Shown in pieces: positions 28,616-37,464 of a stretch of DNA of 64,000 bases. Both the position numbers and the translations under genes were made by a program. Numbering within the stretch: the stretch's first letter is position 1; each line of letters opens with the position of its first letter. Source of the DNA: an uncultured Lachnospiraceae bacterium (lineage in GTDB: Bacteria > Bacillota > Clostridia > Lachnospirales > Lachnospiraceae); assembly GCA_944376125.1 (NCBI GenBank), contig CALWBQ010000025.1, positions 124,001 through 188,000 on the forward strand, in the 5' to 3' direction. Below the pieces are notes generated by a model that saw nothing but the letters and a program-made list of their open reading frames with translations, was not told the DNA's origin and did no database searches.

Positions 28616-29879
28616 AATCCTTCCTCCTTAGAACTTGATCCGCCCTCTCCATCATTTCAAAGCAAGCCCGAGCATTGTGGTAAGGGCATTTTCCTTTTCC
28701 TGCTTTCTCTCCATTTGTGAAAATATTCTGAAGAGCCAAAACGTCTTTTTCATATTTCGGATCTCCGGTTCCACATCCGCCGATGCTGTTCCAGTCCCCT
28801 GTGTCATAATTTACAATAAACTTTTCTGTATAATTCCAAATTGCAATCGCACAATTCAGATACCGCTTCTCTCCTGTCATCTGGTAGGCGTTGAAAAAAG
28901 CTGTGATGCCTTCTGCCTGCACCCACCAGATCTTTGCCCTGTTTTCCTTACCGGTGTAACCATCTCTGATGTAGAAAAGCCCGCCCTCCGCTCTGTCAAA
29001 GCCTTCCATCTCGACGTGGCCGAGCAGCATCAGGGCAGTCTCATCTGCCCTCTTGATGAGCGCGTCATCTTTCAGCCATCTGGCTGCCCTGGTCAGCAGA
29101 TACGAGCACTCGCAGTCATGGCCATAGTTGATTTCTCCATCCAGGCGTTTCCCATTCTCTGACATTCCAGCCTTCAGGTGTCCCCAGTTGACATCCACTG
29201 CTGTGTCCAACAGGAATTCCAGCTCCTCCCTGAGCACTCTGTCAATGCGTTTATCCCGAACTGTCTCCGCCAGATTTAAAATCCCTTCAAACAGATGCAT
29301 GTTGGAGTTCAGCAGTTTTGCAGCTCCTGTGCGGTTTTTGACCCACACATTCACCCAGCCATCCTTCTGCCAGTCCCGGGCCGCTGAATCGCGATATCCG
29401 CCGTTGTCCCACTTCATATTAGCGTTTACCAGGCGGAAAGTCTCCAGCGCCATTTTCAGCGCCTCTTCGTTTCCAAATACCCGATAGTACTCGGACATGG
29501 CATAAATCAAAAAGGCCTGGCTGTATGTTCGTTTTTCTGGTTCTGATATCTCTCCTCTGCATGTCAGCATCCAGTAAATGCCGCCGTAAATTCTGTCCCA
29601 AAAGTGATCCCGGATATAAGAGAATGCCCGGTCAGCAAGCCCTCTGTCCTCCTCTTTTTGATAGAGGGCATAAGAACGGCTGAATGTCCAAAGCAGACGG
29701 CAATTTAAAACCGCCGATTTAGGGCTGTCTGGGTCCGGTGTCAGATCTCCTCGAACCCGGCCATAGAAGCCGCCGTTTTTCTCATCTGTAAGGCAGGTTC
29801 TCCAAAAAGGCAAAATCCCCGTTTCTACATTTGCTTTCATCCTGTCCCGCAGGTCTGTTATCCTCTCGAAGTCTGTCAT
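28608..29879 (-). CDS. AGE-family epimerase/isomerase (cellobiose 2-epimerase-like)
   Basis: 423 residues forming the (alpha/alpha)6 barrel of the N-acylglucosamine 2-epimerase superfamily. Family-specific stretches are DEKNGGFYGRV near the N terminus, INYGHDCECSYLL with a catalytic His, and KGKCPYHNARACFEM near the C terminus. These match the cellobiose 2-epimerase / YihS / mannose isomerase branch more than true GlcNAc 2-epimerases. The start was chosen at the ATG after AAGGAG, 26 codons inside the longest frame. It is 4 bases after a cupin gene and is followed by the importer genes, implying that it acts on the imported or derived sugar. Confidence 0.88.
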   Translation of the reverse strand: MTDFERITDLRDRMKANVETGILPFWRTCLTDEKNGGFYGRVRGDLTPDPDSPKSAVLNCRLLWTFSRSYALYQKEEDRGLADRAFSYIRDHFWDRIYGGIYWMLTCRGEISEPEKRTYSQAFLIYAMSEYYRVFGNEEALKMALETFRLVNANMKWDNGGYRDSAARDWQKDGWVNVWVKNRTGAAKLLNSNMHLFEGILNLAETVRDKRIDRVLREELEFLLDTAVDVNWGHLKAGMSENGKRLDGEINYGHDCECSYLLTRAARWLKDDALIKRADETALMLLGHVEMEGFDRAEGGLFYIRDGYTGKENRAKIWWVQAEGITAFFNAYQMTGEKRYLNCAIAIWNYTEKFIVNYDTGDWNSIGGCGTGDPKYEKDVLALQNIFTNGEKAGKGKCPYHNARACFEMMERADQVLRRKDYE

Positions 29880-29883
29880 TGCC

Positions 29884-30279
29884 CTACTCCTTGGCATAGT
29901 CCAGCAGATTGACTGGCAGATAATCTGTATTTTCCGGCGATACATCCGCATTTTCAATAATTGCGATTTTCGCCCCCGGGCCAGTCACATGTGTATGCCA
30001 AACCCCTTTTCGGACATTGTACATGACTCCTTTTTCCATAACCGTTCCTTCCAGTCTGCCCAATTCACCGCCTGTACCGTCCGATACATAAAGTGTACAG
30101 GAGCCTTCCAGCAAAATGAAAACCTCATCAGAGGTATTATGGCGCTGCATCTCTTTAATATTTTCCGCATGAAATTTCGCAGTATCATTCAGAAATGCTG
30201 CCCTCCATCCCTCAAAGTACACCAGAGGATGGTACCCTTCTTCTGAGCAGGTGAGCTTCTCCAGTAATTCCTGTTTCAC
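29884..30279 (-). CDS. Cupin-domain protein
   Basis: 131-residue single cupin with metal-site residues in EMQRHNTSDEVFILLEGSC and in VRKGVWHTHVTGPGAKIAI. First gene of the ten-gene operon. The size and the Trp-His-Thr segment recall small cupins found beside sugar isomerases, but no named activity can be assigned. Confidence 0.83.
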   Translation of the reverse strand: MKQELLEKLTCSEEGYHPLVYFEGWRAAFLNDTAKFHAENIKEMQRHNTSDEVFILLEGSCTLYVSDGTGGELGRLEGTVMEKGVMYNVRKGVWHTHVTGPGAKIAIIENADVSPENTDYLPVNLLDYAKE

Positions 30280-30333
30280 ATTTTCACCCCTTTCATTTGT
30301 CTCCCACTAGTTTCCAAAAAGAGCGTTTTGTTC

Positions 30334-30349
30334 CAGCCATTTTTCTTTC
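30334..30349 (+). repeat. Shared 16-mer, copy 1 of 2
   Basis: CAGCCATTTTTCTTTC occurs here, in the leader of the cupin-epimerase operon, and again at 31634-31649, in the leader of the divergent dehydratase gene. A shared regulator-binding or mRNA-level element is possible. Confidence 0.5.
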
Positions 30350-30530
30350 CAGTTTTTGAGAAAATTGAACAAATTATTCTGTAATATTAAGCTCTTTTCT
30401 ATAAAATACAACAATTTTGCCATTGAGTAAACAATAAATGCAAATCCTTGCAATCGTTTTTACTTTTCGGAGAAATTTTCCGCAAATTTTTCGATTTCAA
30501 AAAAGCAGCTCCGCTATTTTTCCGCAAAAG

Positions 30531-30572
30531 AAAACCTATGCAGCCCGTTTTTTTACAGACAGCACAGGTTTT
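30531..30572 (-). terminator. Terminator of the RpiR-family gene
   Basis: Minus-strand AAAACCT-GT-GC pairs with GC-AT-AGGTTTT (arms 30562-30572 and 30531-30541), followed by CTTTTG. Confidence 0.65.
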
Positions 30573-30583
30573 CGAGTGAAATT

Positions 30584-31456
30584 TTATTTTAGACGGCTGG
30601 CCAGCACCGCCTTTTTACACGCCTCAATTTTTTCCAGCTGCACCGGCCGCCTTATAAGCTCAGCCTGCAGCGCTCCTATAATCGCCAATTCGCACATACT
30701 GGCCAGATGCAGATACTGCAGGTCATCCGGGATATCATAACTGTAAGTAAGACAAATATCTGCCAATTTTGCCATTGTCGAGTTTGGTTTTGCCGTTATG
30801 ACAATCGTCGTCCCGTGGTTGTGTTTCACAATATTCAGTGCCTCAATGACAGACTTAATCTCTCCGCTGTAGCCGATCCCGATCGCCACATCCCCCTTCG
30901 TCAGAGTGCTGGCAGTCAGATTCATATCCAGATTTCCCTTTACGGTCTGGCTCAAAATATTAATCCTAAGCAGCAGCTGCTTTGCATACAAAGCCGATAC
31001 ATATCCGCTGCTCTGCCCAAATAAAACCAAATTCTTCGCATCCATAACCGCATCTGCTGCTTTCACCAGACTTCTTGCATCCAGGGTACGCAGCGTGTCC
31101 GACACGGCATTCTGCGAACTGTTCATCAGTTTCTGGATCACTGTCTGAATCGTATCGCTTTTTTGGATAGGCGCATCCGCCACAGAAGGGGAAATCAGAT
31201 TTTTTTCGATATAAACCTTCAGCTCACTGAATCCTTTATAGGATAGAGCCTGGCAGAATCGAGTCACGGTGGATGGAACGGTCCCCGTTTTTTGGGCCAT
31301 CGTAGTAATGGAGTAATGGACTACGGCTTCCCGATGGTTCAAAATATAATTGGCGATCCTTTTCTGCGCCTTTGAAAGAGATGCATATTGTTTTTTGATC
31401 CTTCCGATATATTCAATATCATCAGAAAATTCATCTATATTTTTCAATTCCTCCAT
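30584..31456 (-). CDS. MurR/RpiR-family transcriptional regulator
   Basis: 290 residues: an N-terminal HTH_6 domain (about 15-95, with YSITTMAQKTGTVPSTVTRFCQALSYKGF as the helix-turn-helix) and a C-terminal SIS domain (about 125-260, VLFGQSSGYVSALYA) that senses phosphorylated sugars. It lies between the minus-strand importer/epimerase operon and the plus-strand dehydratase gene, and is the obvious regulator of both. Strong GGAGGTGAT lies 10 bases before the ATG. Confidence 0.92.
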   Translation of the reverse strand: MEELKNIDEFSDDIEYIGRIKKQYASLSKAQKRIANYILNHREAVVHYSITTMAQKTGTVPSTVTRFCQALSYKGFSELKVYIEKNLISPSVADAPIQKSDTIQTVIQKLMNSSQNAVSDTLRTLDARSLVKAADAVMDAKNLVLFGQSSGYVSALYAKQLLLRINILSQTVKGNLDMNLTASTLTKGDVAIGIGYSGEIKSVIEALNIVKHNHGTTIVITAKPNSTMAKLADICLTYSYDIPDDLQYLHLASMCELAIIGALQAELIRRPVQLEKIEACKKAVLASRLK

Positions 31457-31489
31457 GTTTTAGCATATCACCTCCACTATTTAATTAGT

Positions 31490-31518
31490 ATTATATAAAT
31501 AGACAACCTATTTTTCAA
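31490..31518 (-). promoter_or_regulatory. Sigma-A promoter of the RpiR-family gene
   Basis: Minus-strand TTGAAA (31513-31518), 17-base spacer, TATAAT (31490-31495). Confidence 0.8.
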
Positions 31519-31633
31519 TTATTTTTCGAATTCTTTGCAGAAATCTATCTAATCAAGAGGAATTTCTTGCAATAATTTGCTTTTTCTGTTTACGAACCAT
31601 TCCTTTTCCTGTAAGATAAAAAAGAGAAAAGAA

Positions 31634-31649
31634 CAGCCATTTTTCTTTC
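31634..31649 (+). repeat. Shared 16-mer, copy 2 of 2
   Basis: Second copy of CAGCCATTTTTCTTTC, 34 bases before the dehydratase ATG and just downstream of a weak promoter candidate (TTTACG at 31589-31594, 17-base spacer, TAAGAT at 31612-31617). Confidence 0.5.
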
Positions 31650-31682
31650 ATAGGCCAAAATCATCATTAAAGGATTAGAACT

Positions 31683-32870
31683 ATGAAAATCACACAAGTT
31701 AAAACTATTTTGACTTCGCCGAACCAGAATTACCTCTTCGTAAAGATTGTGACGGATTCTGGCCTGTACGGCGTGGGAGATGCCTCCCTCAACGGCAGAG
31801 AGCAGGCAGTGGCCGACCTGATCGACGCCTACCTGACTCCAATGCTGATCGGGCGGGATCCTGGACAGATTGAAGACTTCTGGCAGCTGGTATACCGCGG
31901 TTCCTACTGGAGAGGCGGAAACATCGTTATGAGCGCTCTGTGCGGAATCGACATGGCTCTCTGGGATATTTTGGGAAAATCATCTGGGAAGCCGCTCTAC
32001 GCTCTTCTGGGCGGAAAAATGCGAAGCCGGGTACTCTGCTACTCCCATGTCCTGGGCGGAAACAAGGAGCAGCAGATTGCCCAGGCTTCCGATTATGTCA
32101 AGAAGAGAGGGCTGAAAGTTATACGCCTCCGGGCCGGGCTTCCCGCCTCCAACGGCACATTCGGCGTGAAGAAAGAGCAGTGCGGCCCCGTGGTAGAACC
32201 CTGGGACCCGGAGGATGAAATCTACAGCACCATTGAGTTTTTCGTCAAGGTTCGGGAAGCAGTGGGGAAAAATGTAGGGATTATCTATGATCTCCACGAG
32301 AGATTCAGTCCCGATCAGGCTATCCGCATTATGAACCGGCTGGAGCCCTATGATCCCTTCTTTATCGAGGATCCCATCGCTCCGGACTGCCCGGACAGCC
32401 TCAGATATGTGCGGGAAAAGACCACGGTTCCCATCGCCTTCGGAGAGCTGTACAAAAGCCGCTGGGAATGCCTTCCGGCCATCTCCAACCACTGGATTGA
32501 CTTTATCCGCTGTGATGTGATCCGCATCGGCGGCATCACAGAGGCCCGCAAGATCGCGGCTCTGGCAGAAACTTTCGATGTTAAAACAGCCTGGCACGGC
32601 CCCAATGATGTGTCGCCTATCACCCACGCTGTAAACTGGCATCTGAATGTTTCGGAATACAATTTTGGAATCCAGGAGGACGGCACTGCCGACTCTCTCA
32701 TCAAGGAGGTTATCTCCGGAGGGCCTTCTTACCAGGACGGCTGCCTTGTCATGGGTGATGCCCCCGGCATCGGCTGTGATATCGACGAGGAGGCGGCTGC
32801 CCGGTATCCTTTCCGCAAGGCTTATATTCCGATCTGCCGTCAGAAAGATGAGAGCCTGCATACCTGGTAG
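31683..32870 (+). CDS. Enolase-superfamily acid-sugar dehydratase (RspA/mannonate dehydratase-like)
   Basis: 395 residues: an N-terminal capping domain (about 1-115) and a (beta/alpha)7 barrel. Metal and catalytic residues fit the mannonate/galactonate dehydratase branch: the DxH element in IIYDLHERF, the Glu ligands in FIEDPIAP and AFGELYKS, and His in TAWHGPNDVSP. Members dehydrate C6 aldonic acids to 2-keto-3-deoxy acids; low-efficiency members exist whose real substrate is unknown. Divergent from the RpiR gene. With the SDR and AGE enzymes nearby, an oxidative, Entner-Doudoroff-like sugar route is plausible, but no kinase or aldolase is present in the window. Confidence 0.9.
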   Translation: MKITQVKTILTSPNQNYLFVKIVTDSGLYGVGDASLNGREQAVADLIDAYLTPMLIGRDPGQIEDFWQLVYRGSYWRGGNIVMSALCGIDMALWDILGKSSGKPLYALLGGKMRSRVLCYSHVLGGNKEQQIAQASDYVKKRGLKVIRLRAGLPASNGTFGVKKEQCGPVVEPWDPEDEIYSTIEFFVKVREAVGKNVGIIYDLHERFSPDQAIRIMNRLEPYDPFFIEDPIAPDCPDSLRYVREKTTVPIAFGELYKSRWECLPAISNHWIDFIRCDVIRIGGITEARKIAALAETFDVKTAWHGPNDVSPITHAVNWHLNVSEYNFGIQEDGTADSLIKEVISGGPSYQDGCLVMGDAPGIGCDIDEEAAARYPFRKAYIPICRQKDESLHTW

Positions 32871-32924
32871 GAGCAGGATCCTGCAGTACTTTAAGATAAA
32901 TCTGCAAAGGCCAGCTAATTTCGG

Positions 32925-32959
32925 GCCAGCGGGAGACAGCAGCGTCTGTACCCGCTGGC
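32925..32959. terminator. Hairpin between dehydratase and comEC
   Basis: GCCAGCGGG (32925-32933) pairs perfectly with CCCGCTGGC (32951-32959), loop 17. It lies between convergent genes; T runs are short on both sides. Confidence 0.65.
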
Positions 32960-32964
32960 TTTGT

Positions 32965-35529
32965 TCAGCCCTTCTCTCCCCCGGAATTCTCTTTCTTCTC
33001 CAGATATCCATCTATCCTCATGCTCTCCCCGTCAGTCCAGAGAATAACTGCCCCCTGTTCCCCTGTCCGAAACACGTCAGCCTCCACCCTCTCTAAACGC
33101 TCCAGTGTCTCCCCATGGGGATGGCCGTAAGAGTTGCCTTCTCCATAAGAAATGACCGCATACCGAGGATGAATTTTTTCTAAAAGCGGCCATGTCGTGC
33201 TGAATCGGGATCCATGATGGGCAACCTTCAGCACATGGACCGGTCCAAGCCTCTGCTGCCCTGCCAGACGTTTTTCATCTTCTCCCTCCATATCTCCGGT
33301 CAGAAGCATCCGAAAAGCCCCGTACTCCAACAGGAAAACCAGAGAGTGGCGGTTGGTCTCATCTTTTCCAAAGGCCGGTGAATCCTGGTCCGGGTAAATG
33401 CAGGTCATAGAAAATCGCAGCGGTCCTTCTTTTTCAATTCGGCTTCCCTGGCTGAAATAGTAGACAGCCCCTCCCTGGCCTGCAGCCAGCTTTTCCAGTT
33501 TTTCATACACTGCCTGGCCTCTTCCTGCCCCAGGGAGGATCAGATTCCGAACGGGGATTCCCTGCTCCAGCAGGTATAAAAGGCCACTGATATGATCCTG
33601 ATCCCCGTGAGTCACAATGCTATAGTCCACGGCACTGATGCCCTTACTCTCCAAAAATGGAAGCAGTGTTTGACGGCCAAGAGATTTCTTATCCGTGCTG
33701 CCTCCGTCTACCAGAATTACAGTTCCCCCTCTCTGAAGAATAATCCCGTCCCCCTGTCCCACATCCAGAAATGTGACGGTCAGTTCCCCGGGAGCAGGTG
33801 TCCTCAGCGCTAGCGGGCCCAAAACAGCCAAGGCCATCCAAGTCGCCGCCTGGATCCAAAACAGCCGCGCCGGCCTGTCCTCCGACTCCTTCTTTCCGCT
33901 TCTCTCAGCTTTTCTACAGAAATTCCATGCAGCCCATATTCCCAGTACCACCCCATAATACAGGCCAATCTGCCAGACCTTTGGCCTTCCGGTGAGAAAG
34001 CTGCTTCCAGGGATCGCCTCCATCCATCTGCAAACCTTCTCATAGAACGCAAAGATCCAGCATCCTGCCTGGAGGGCCAGCTTCCCAGCCATAGGAAACA
34101 AACTCCCCAGAACAATCCCGATAATCCCTGAATACAGCACATACGCCATCAGGGGAATCACAATCATGTTCAGCAAAATCCCATAGACAGGGAATCGAAA
34201 AAAATGGAACGCAATCATCGGTGCCGTTATGACCTGGACTGCAAGGCTGGTTATAAAACCTCCGGCAGCATAGCAAACGAAGCTATCTCTGATTTGAATC
34301 AACCGCTTATTCTGTCTTTTTTTCTGATTCTTCTCTCTCCATCTCCGCCATTCTTCTGACACCCCTGACCCAATCCAGGCGATTCCCAGAACCGCCCCAA
34401 ATGATAGCTGGAATCCGCTCTGAAGAAGCTGGTAAGGCTGCTCCCCTGTAATCAGGACTGCTGCCAGCCCCAGTGCTGACAGAGAATCGTAGGTGCGTCC
34501 CACACAGTCTGCCCCGAAAGCACACAAGACCATGATGATCGCCCGCCTTGTGGATCCCGATGCCCCGATCAGCAGGCCATAGCTCAATATTGCAGCACAG
34601 GCGGCACAGACTGCCGGGAGGATGGGGCAGCCTGCCTTTCTGATAAGGCGGTACAATCCCATCCCTAAAATAGACAGATGGAGACCGCTGATGGCTAGCA
34701 GGTGAGCTATGCCGCTTTTCTGATAGAGACCTCTTATCTCAGTATCCAGAGTCCTCTTATCGCCCAGAAGAACGGAGCAGAACAGTCCCGCCTCCGGTTC
34801 TCTGCACAGAGACCGGATGAGGCCGCCCCACCGGTTTCTAAGGCGGGCCAGCAGTTCTGGATACGGCCTCATCTCCTTGTGATCCCCCACTGCCTCCGCG
34901 CTGGCCCAGCTGATCTGCCCCGCAATTCCCTGAGATAAATAGTAAATCCTATAATCAAACTCCCCCGGATTCCGGGCAAATTCCAGCCTTCTGATCTCTC
35001 CCCTTACCAAAATCGTTCGTCCGATAAAAAATTCACCTGTGTCCTGTGGGGATAGGGTCTCTGCCTGAACCTGAAGGCGCTCCGGCGGCTTTCCATCTCC
35101 ATTCCTGCTATTTTGCCCTCTGTTCTCCCGAACATTCTTGAGCCAGATTTCCCAGCCGTCACTCCCCGCCTCTATCCGCTCGATCTCTCCAACAAATTCC
35201 CTGCTGCCCTCCTCCTGTCTTTCTTTTACCCAGCGCTCCTGCGCCTCCAGGGAGGAAATTCTGGCCTCCGCCCAGAACACCCCAACAGAAAAGGCAATAG
35301 CTCCCACGCAAAAAGGCAGAAGTCTCCCTCTGCCCTTTCTTTTCTTCTCGGAACCGCGGCTGTGACTCACGCAGCCTGCCAGACAGATCCATGCCAAAAC
35401 AGCCATTCCAAACGCTGCTGTTTCCAATATGCGCGCATCTGCCGCTTCCATTCCTGCCATTTTTATCTGCAGAGCGAATACCTCTCCAAGTACGAACCCC
35501 GCTGCAATCACAAAAAATGGCCGTCTCAT
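32965..35529 (-). CDS. comEC: DNA internalization protein ComEC/Rec2
   Basis: Membrane channel for single-stranded DNA uptake in natural competence. The 854 residues comprise an N-terminal DUF4131/OB-like part with two membrane segments and the polytopic Competence domain (about 230-540, GLYQKSGIAHLLAISGLHLSI). A C-terminal metallo-beta-lactamase domain follows (about 580-840), with THGDQDHISGL and VAHHGSRFSTT, which is thought to degrade one strand. Full length. Begins 2 bases after holA and lacks a strong ribosome site, so it is probably translationally coupled. Other competence genes are not in the window. Confidence 0.95.
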   Translation of the reverse strand: MRRPFFVIAAGFVLGEVFALQIKMAGMEAADARILETAAFGMAVLAWICLAGCVSHSRGSEKKRKGRGRLLPFCVGAIAFSVGVFWAEARISSLEAQERWVKERQEEGSREFVGEIERIEAGSDGWEIWLKNVRENRGQNSRNGDGKPPERLQVQAETLSPQDTGEFFIGRTILVRGEIRRLEFARNPGEFDYRIYYLSQGIAGQISWASAEAVGDHKEMRPYPELLARLRNRWGGLIRSLCREPEAGLFCSVLLGDKRTLDTEIRGLYQKSGIAHLLAISGLHLSILGMGLYRLIRKAGCPILPAVCAACAAILSYGLLIGASGSTRRAIIMVLCAFGADCVGRTYDSLSALGLAAVLITGEQPYQLLQSGFQLSFGAVLGIAWIGSGVSEEWRRWREKNQKKRQNKRLIQIRDSFVCYAAGGFITSLAVQVITAPMIAFHFFRFPVYGILLNMIVIPLMAYVLYSGIIGIVLGSLFPMAGKLALQAGCWIFAFYEKVCRWMEAIPGSSFLTGRPKVWQIGLYYGVVLGIWAAWNFCRKAERSGKKESEDRPARLFWIQAATWMALAVLGPLALRTPAPGELTVTFLDVGQGDGIILQRGGTVILVDGGSTDKKSLGRQTLLPFLESKGISAVDYSIVTHGDQDHISGLLYLLEQGIPVRNLILPGAGRGQAVYEKLEKLAAGQGGAVYYFSQGSRIEKEGPLRFSMTCIYPDQDSPAFGKDETNRHSLVFLLEYGAFRMLLTGDMEGEDEKRLAGQQRLGPVHVLKVAHHGSRFSTTWPLLEKIHPRYAVISYGEGNSYGHPHGETLERLERVEADVFRTGEQGAVILWTDGESMRIDGYLEKKENSGGEKG

Positions 35530-35531
35530 AT

Positions 35532-36512
35532 TTAATTTTTACCATACTCCTTTGTCAATAACAATTCTACTGCCAGGCGGTCTGAAAGCCGCCCCGTCTT
35601 TACATCCTCTTCCAGCTGAGCACACAGATCTACATAAGACAGGATCTGAGCCCTGGTAAATGCCCTCGCCTGCGGCATCGTCTTCCCCACCACAAACGGC
35701 TGGATCTTCATCTTCCCTGCGATAGCTCCTCGATCCATCCCCTTTCCCATCAATTCTTTGACCTGGAGGATCTGGTTAAACTGTCTGGCGATCAGGAACA
35801 GGATCCTCATGGGAGGCTCTCTCAAAGTCAGAAGATCTTCGTACAAATCCATGGCCCGCCTTGTCTGCCGGCCGGCAATGGCCCCGATCATCTCGAAAAT
35901 TTTGTTGACAGCCTGGGCCGCACAGATCGCTTCCACATCCTCATCTGTCACTACATCTCGGCCCATGGTAAAGCAGATTAATTTTTCCAGCTCCATCCTG
36001 ATATTGTCCATATCCTCCCCTGTTTTGCTGAGGAAGAGTTCCATGGTCCTTCCAGTGATCTTTTTGCCTTCTTTGGCCAAAAGTCCTGCCGCCCACCGGG
36101 ACAGCTGAGCAGTATCCTGGTGATTTAGCTCGGCTGCATACCCTGCCTTTTTGACTGCCTTATAGAGTTTGCTCCGCTTGTCCACCTCCGATTCTACAAA
36201 AATCAGGCAGGCCGTCTCCGGAATGGAGGGAAGCCAGGCTGCCAGCTCATCCGAAGCGCTTTTAAAAAAACCGCTGTCTTCTATCACGATCAGCCTGCGC
36301 TCCGCAAAAAACGGCATGGTCTCTGCCAGCCCGATAATCTCATTGACATCCAGCCCCTTGCCTTCAAAATGATTATAATTCATTGTATCGCCGCCAGTAA
36401 TAGCCTCCTTCAGTCGGTTCTTATAGCTCTTTTTCAGAAAGGCTTCCTCCCCGAACAGAAGGTATACCCGGCGGAAGCGGCCGCTTTTTAAATCTTCATT
36501 GAGCGTTTGCAA
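35532..36512 (-). CDS. holA: DNA polymerase III subunit delta
   Basis: Clamp-loader subunit that opens the beta clamp. The 326 residues match the delta family (VYLLFGEEAFLKKSYKNRLKEAI at the N terminus, the AAA-like fold without Walker motifs, then the collar domain). The start codon is TTG at 36510-36512, preceded by AGGAGG with a 6-base gap. Sits between the GerMN lipoprotein and comEC; the comEC-holA pair is conserved in Firmicutes. Confidence 0.94.
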   Translation of the reverse strand: MQTLNEDLKSGRFRRVYLLFGEEAFLKKSYKNRLKEAITGGDTMNYNHFEGKGLDVNEIIGLAETMPFFAERRLIVIEDSGFFKSASDELAAWLPSIPETACLIFVESEVDKRSKLYKAVKKAGYAAELNHQDTAQLSRWAAGLLAKEGKKITGRTMELFLSKTGEDMDNIRMELEKLICFTMGRDVVTDEDVEAICAAQAVNKIFEMIGAIAGRQTRRAMDLYEDLLTLREPPMRILFLIARQFNQILQVKELMGKGMDRGAIAGKMKIQPFVVGKTMPQARAFTRAQILSYVDLCAQLEEDVKTGRLSDRLAVELLLTKEYGKN

Positions 36513-36522
36513 ACTATTCCTC

Positions 36523-37446
36523 CTACTGCTCTACGTATTCCAAATTCTGCTCAAACAATGTCTTCAAAGAGACAATATCCTTAAACATCACATCCTGGGA
36601 GCCGTTGACTGCAAACTGTACCCGGCTGACGCTCCCGGTTTCTGCCAGGCTGTTGACCACCGAGTAGATCGGGATATATTCTTTTACATTCAGGCTGTTG
36701 TTTAAAAAAGCCTGGTCAAAATTAATGTAACACACACTGTCATTTACCGATATATTCAGGATCTTTGTCTCGGGGGGGAGGGTCGCATACAGCCCCTCTG
36801 TGTGCGGCCCTTCAATCAGCTGCTCCACAATCAGCCTCTCTGTGGAGGTATTAATGCTGTGGACTACCTCCCGCTCTTCCCGGATCAATTTTTCTCCTGT
36901 CTCATCTGCAAAATACAAGACAAGCTGGGACTGCTCATAGGCATTGACATCACTGATGCTCTCGACAAAATCACTCGCTGCCAGCATCCCTACCGGGGTC
37001 CCGGAAGAGTCCATGATCGGCTGATCGCCGCTGTAGATATTAATGTAATCGATCCCCTCTATCTGGGTAAAGACTTTGACTAATGCCGCCCGGCACAAAA
37101 TTTCCCGCGCTGAATCCATCAGCATATAGTTGGCGTCAAAGTAAAGGTACAGGACATTGTTTTCCAACGCATACTTCTGAAATTCGACCTTCTCTCCCAG
37201 GGCAGCCTGGCAGTCCAAATCTGCCGGAACCTGAAGGAACTGGCCCATCAATTCTTCTATCAGTCTTCCTTTGTCCTCCGCCTGTTCCGGAACATAGTCC
37301 CTGGAGACCAGCTTGGTGCCAGAGGAGTTCAGGTAGTAAATTTGGTAGACCCCTTCTCCGTCTGTCTCTGTTTCTTCCGCTGCTCTGCAGCCGCCTGCCG
37401 CAGCCAGGCACAGCAGGCAGAGAAGGGCCAGGTACAATCTCTTCAT
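36523..37446 (-). CDS. GerMN-domain lipoprotein
   Basis: 307 residues. The signal peptide ends AAAGGC, giving a probable lipid-modified Cys20. Two GerMN domains follow (about 55-165 and 190-300, each with the conserved pattern of a lipid-side beta sheet, e.g. VLYLYFDANYM and VCYINFDQAFLN). GerMN domains occur in the spore protein GerM and in actinobacterial LpqB. The gene starts 18 bases after a sensor histidine kinase gene, the same pairing as mtrB-lpqB. A role as an extracytoplasmic partner of that kinase is therefore as likely as a spore role. Confidence 0.88.
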   Translation of the reverse strand: MKRLYLALLCLLCLAAAGGCRAAEETETDGEGVYQIYYLNSSGTKLVSRDYVPEQAEDKGRLIEELMGQFLQVPADLDCQAALGEKVEFQKYALENNVLYLYFDANYMLMDSAREILCRAALVKVFTQIEGIDYINIYSGDQPIMDSSGTPVGMLAASDFVESISDVNAYEQSQLVLYFADETGEKLIREEREVVHSINTSTERLIVEQLIEGPHTEGLYATLPPETKILNISVNDSVCYINFDQAFLNNSLNVKEYIPIYSVVNSLAETGSVSRVQFAVNGSQDVMFKDIVSLKTLFEQNLEYVEQ

Positions 37447-37464
37447 GTCATCCCTCCTGTCCGT

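Larger units (their letters stand above)
30280..30583. other. AT-rich control region upstream of the cupin-epimerase operon
   Basis: 304 bases without a gene. It holds the leader and probable promoter of the minus-strand operon. A weak candidate is TTGTTT - 17 - TTGTAT on the minus strand around 30407-30435. It also holds the terminator of the RpiR gene and one copy of a 16-mer that recurs upstream of the dehydratase gene. Confidence 0.45.

Noticed and set aside
31980..33011. 343-codon open frame on the minus strand
   Set aside because: Antisense to the enolase-superfamily dehydratase, whose catalytic motifs are intact; no ribosome site or recognisable domain.
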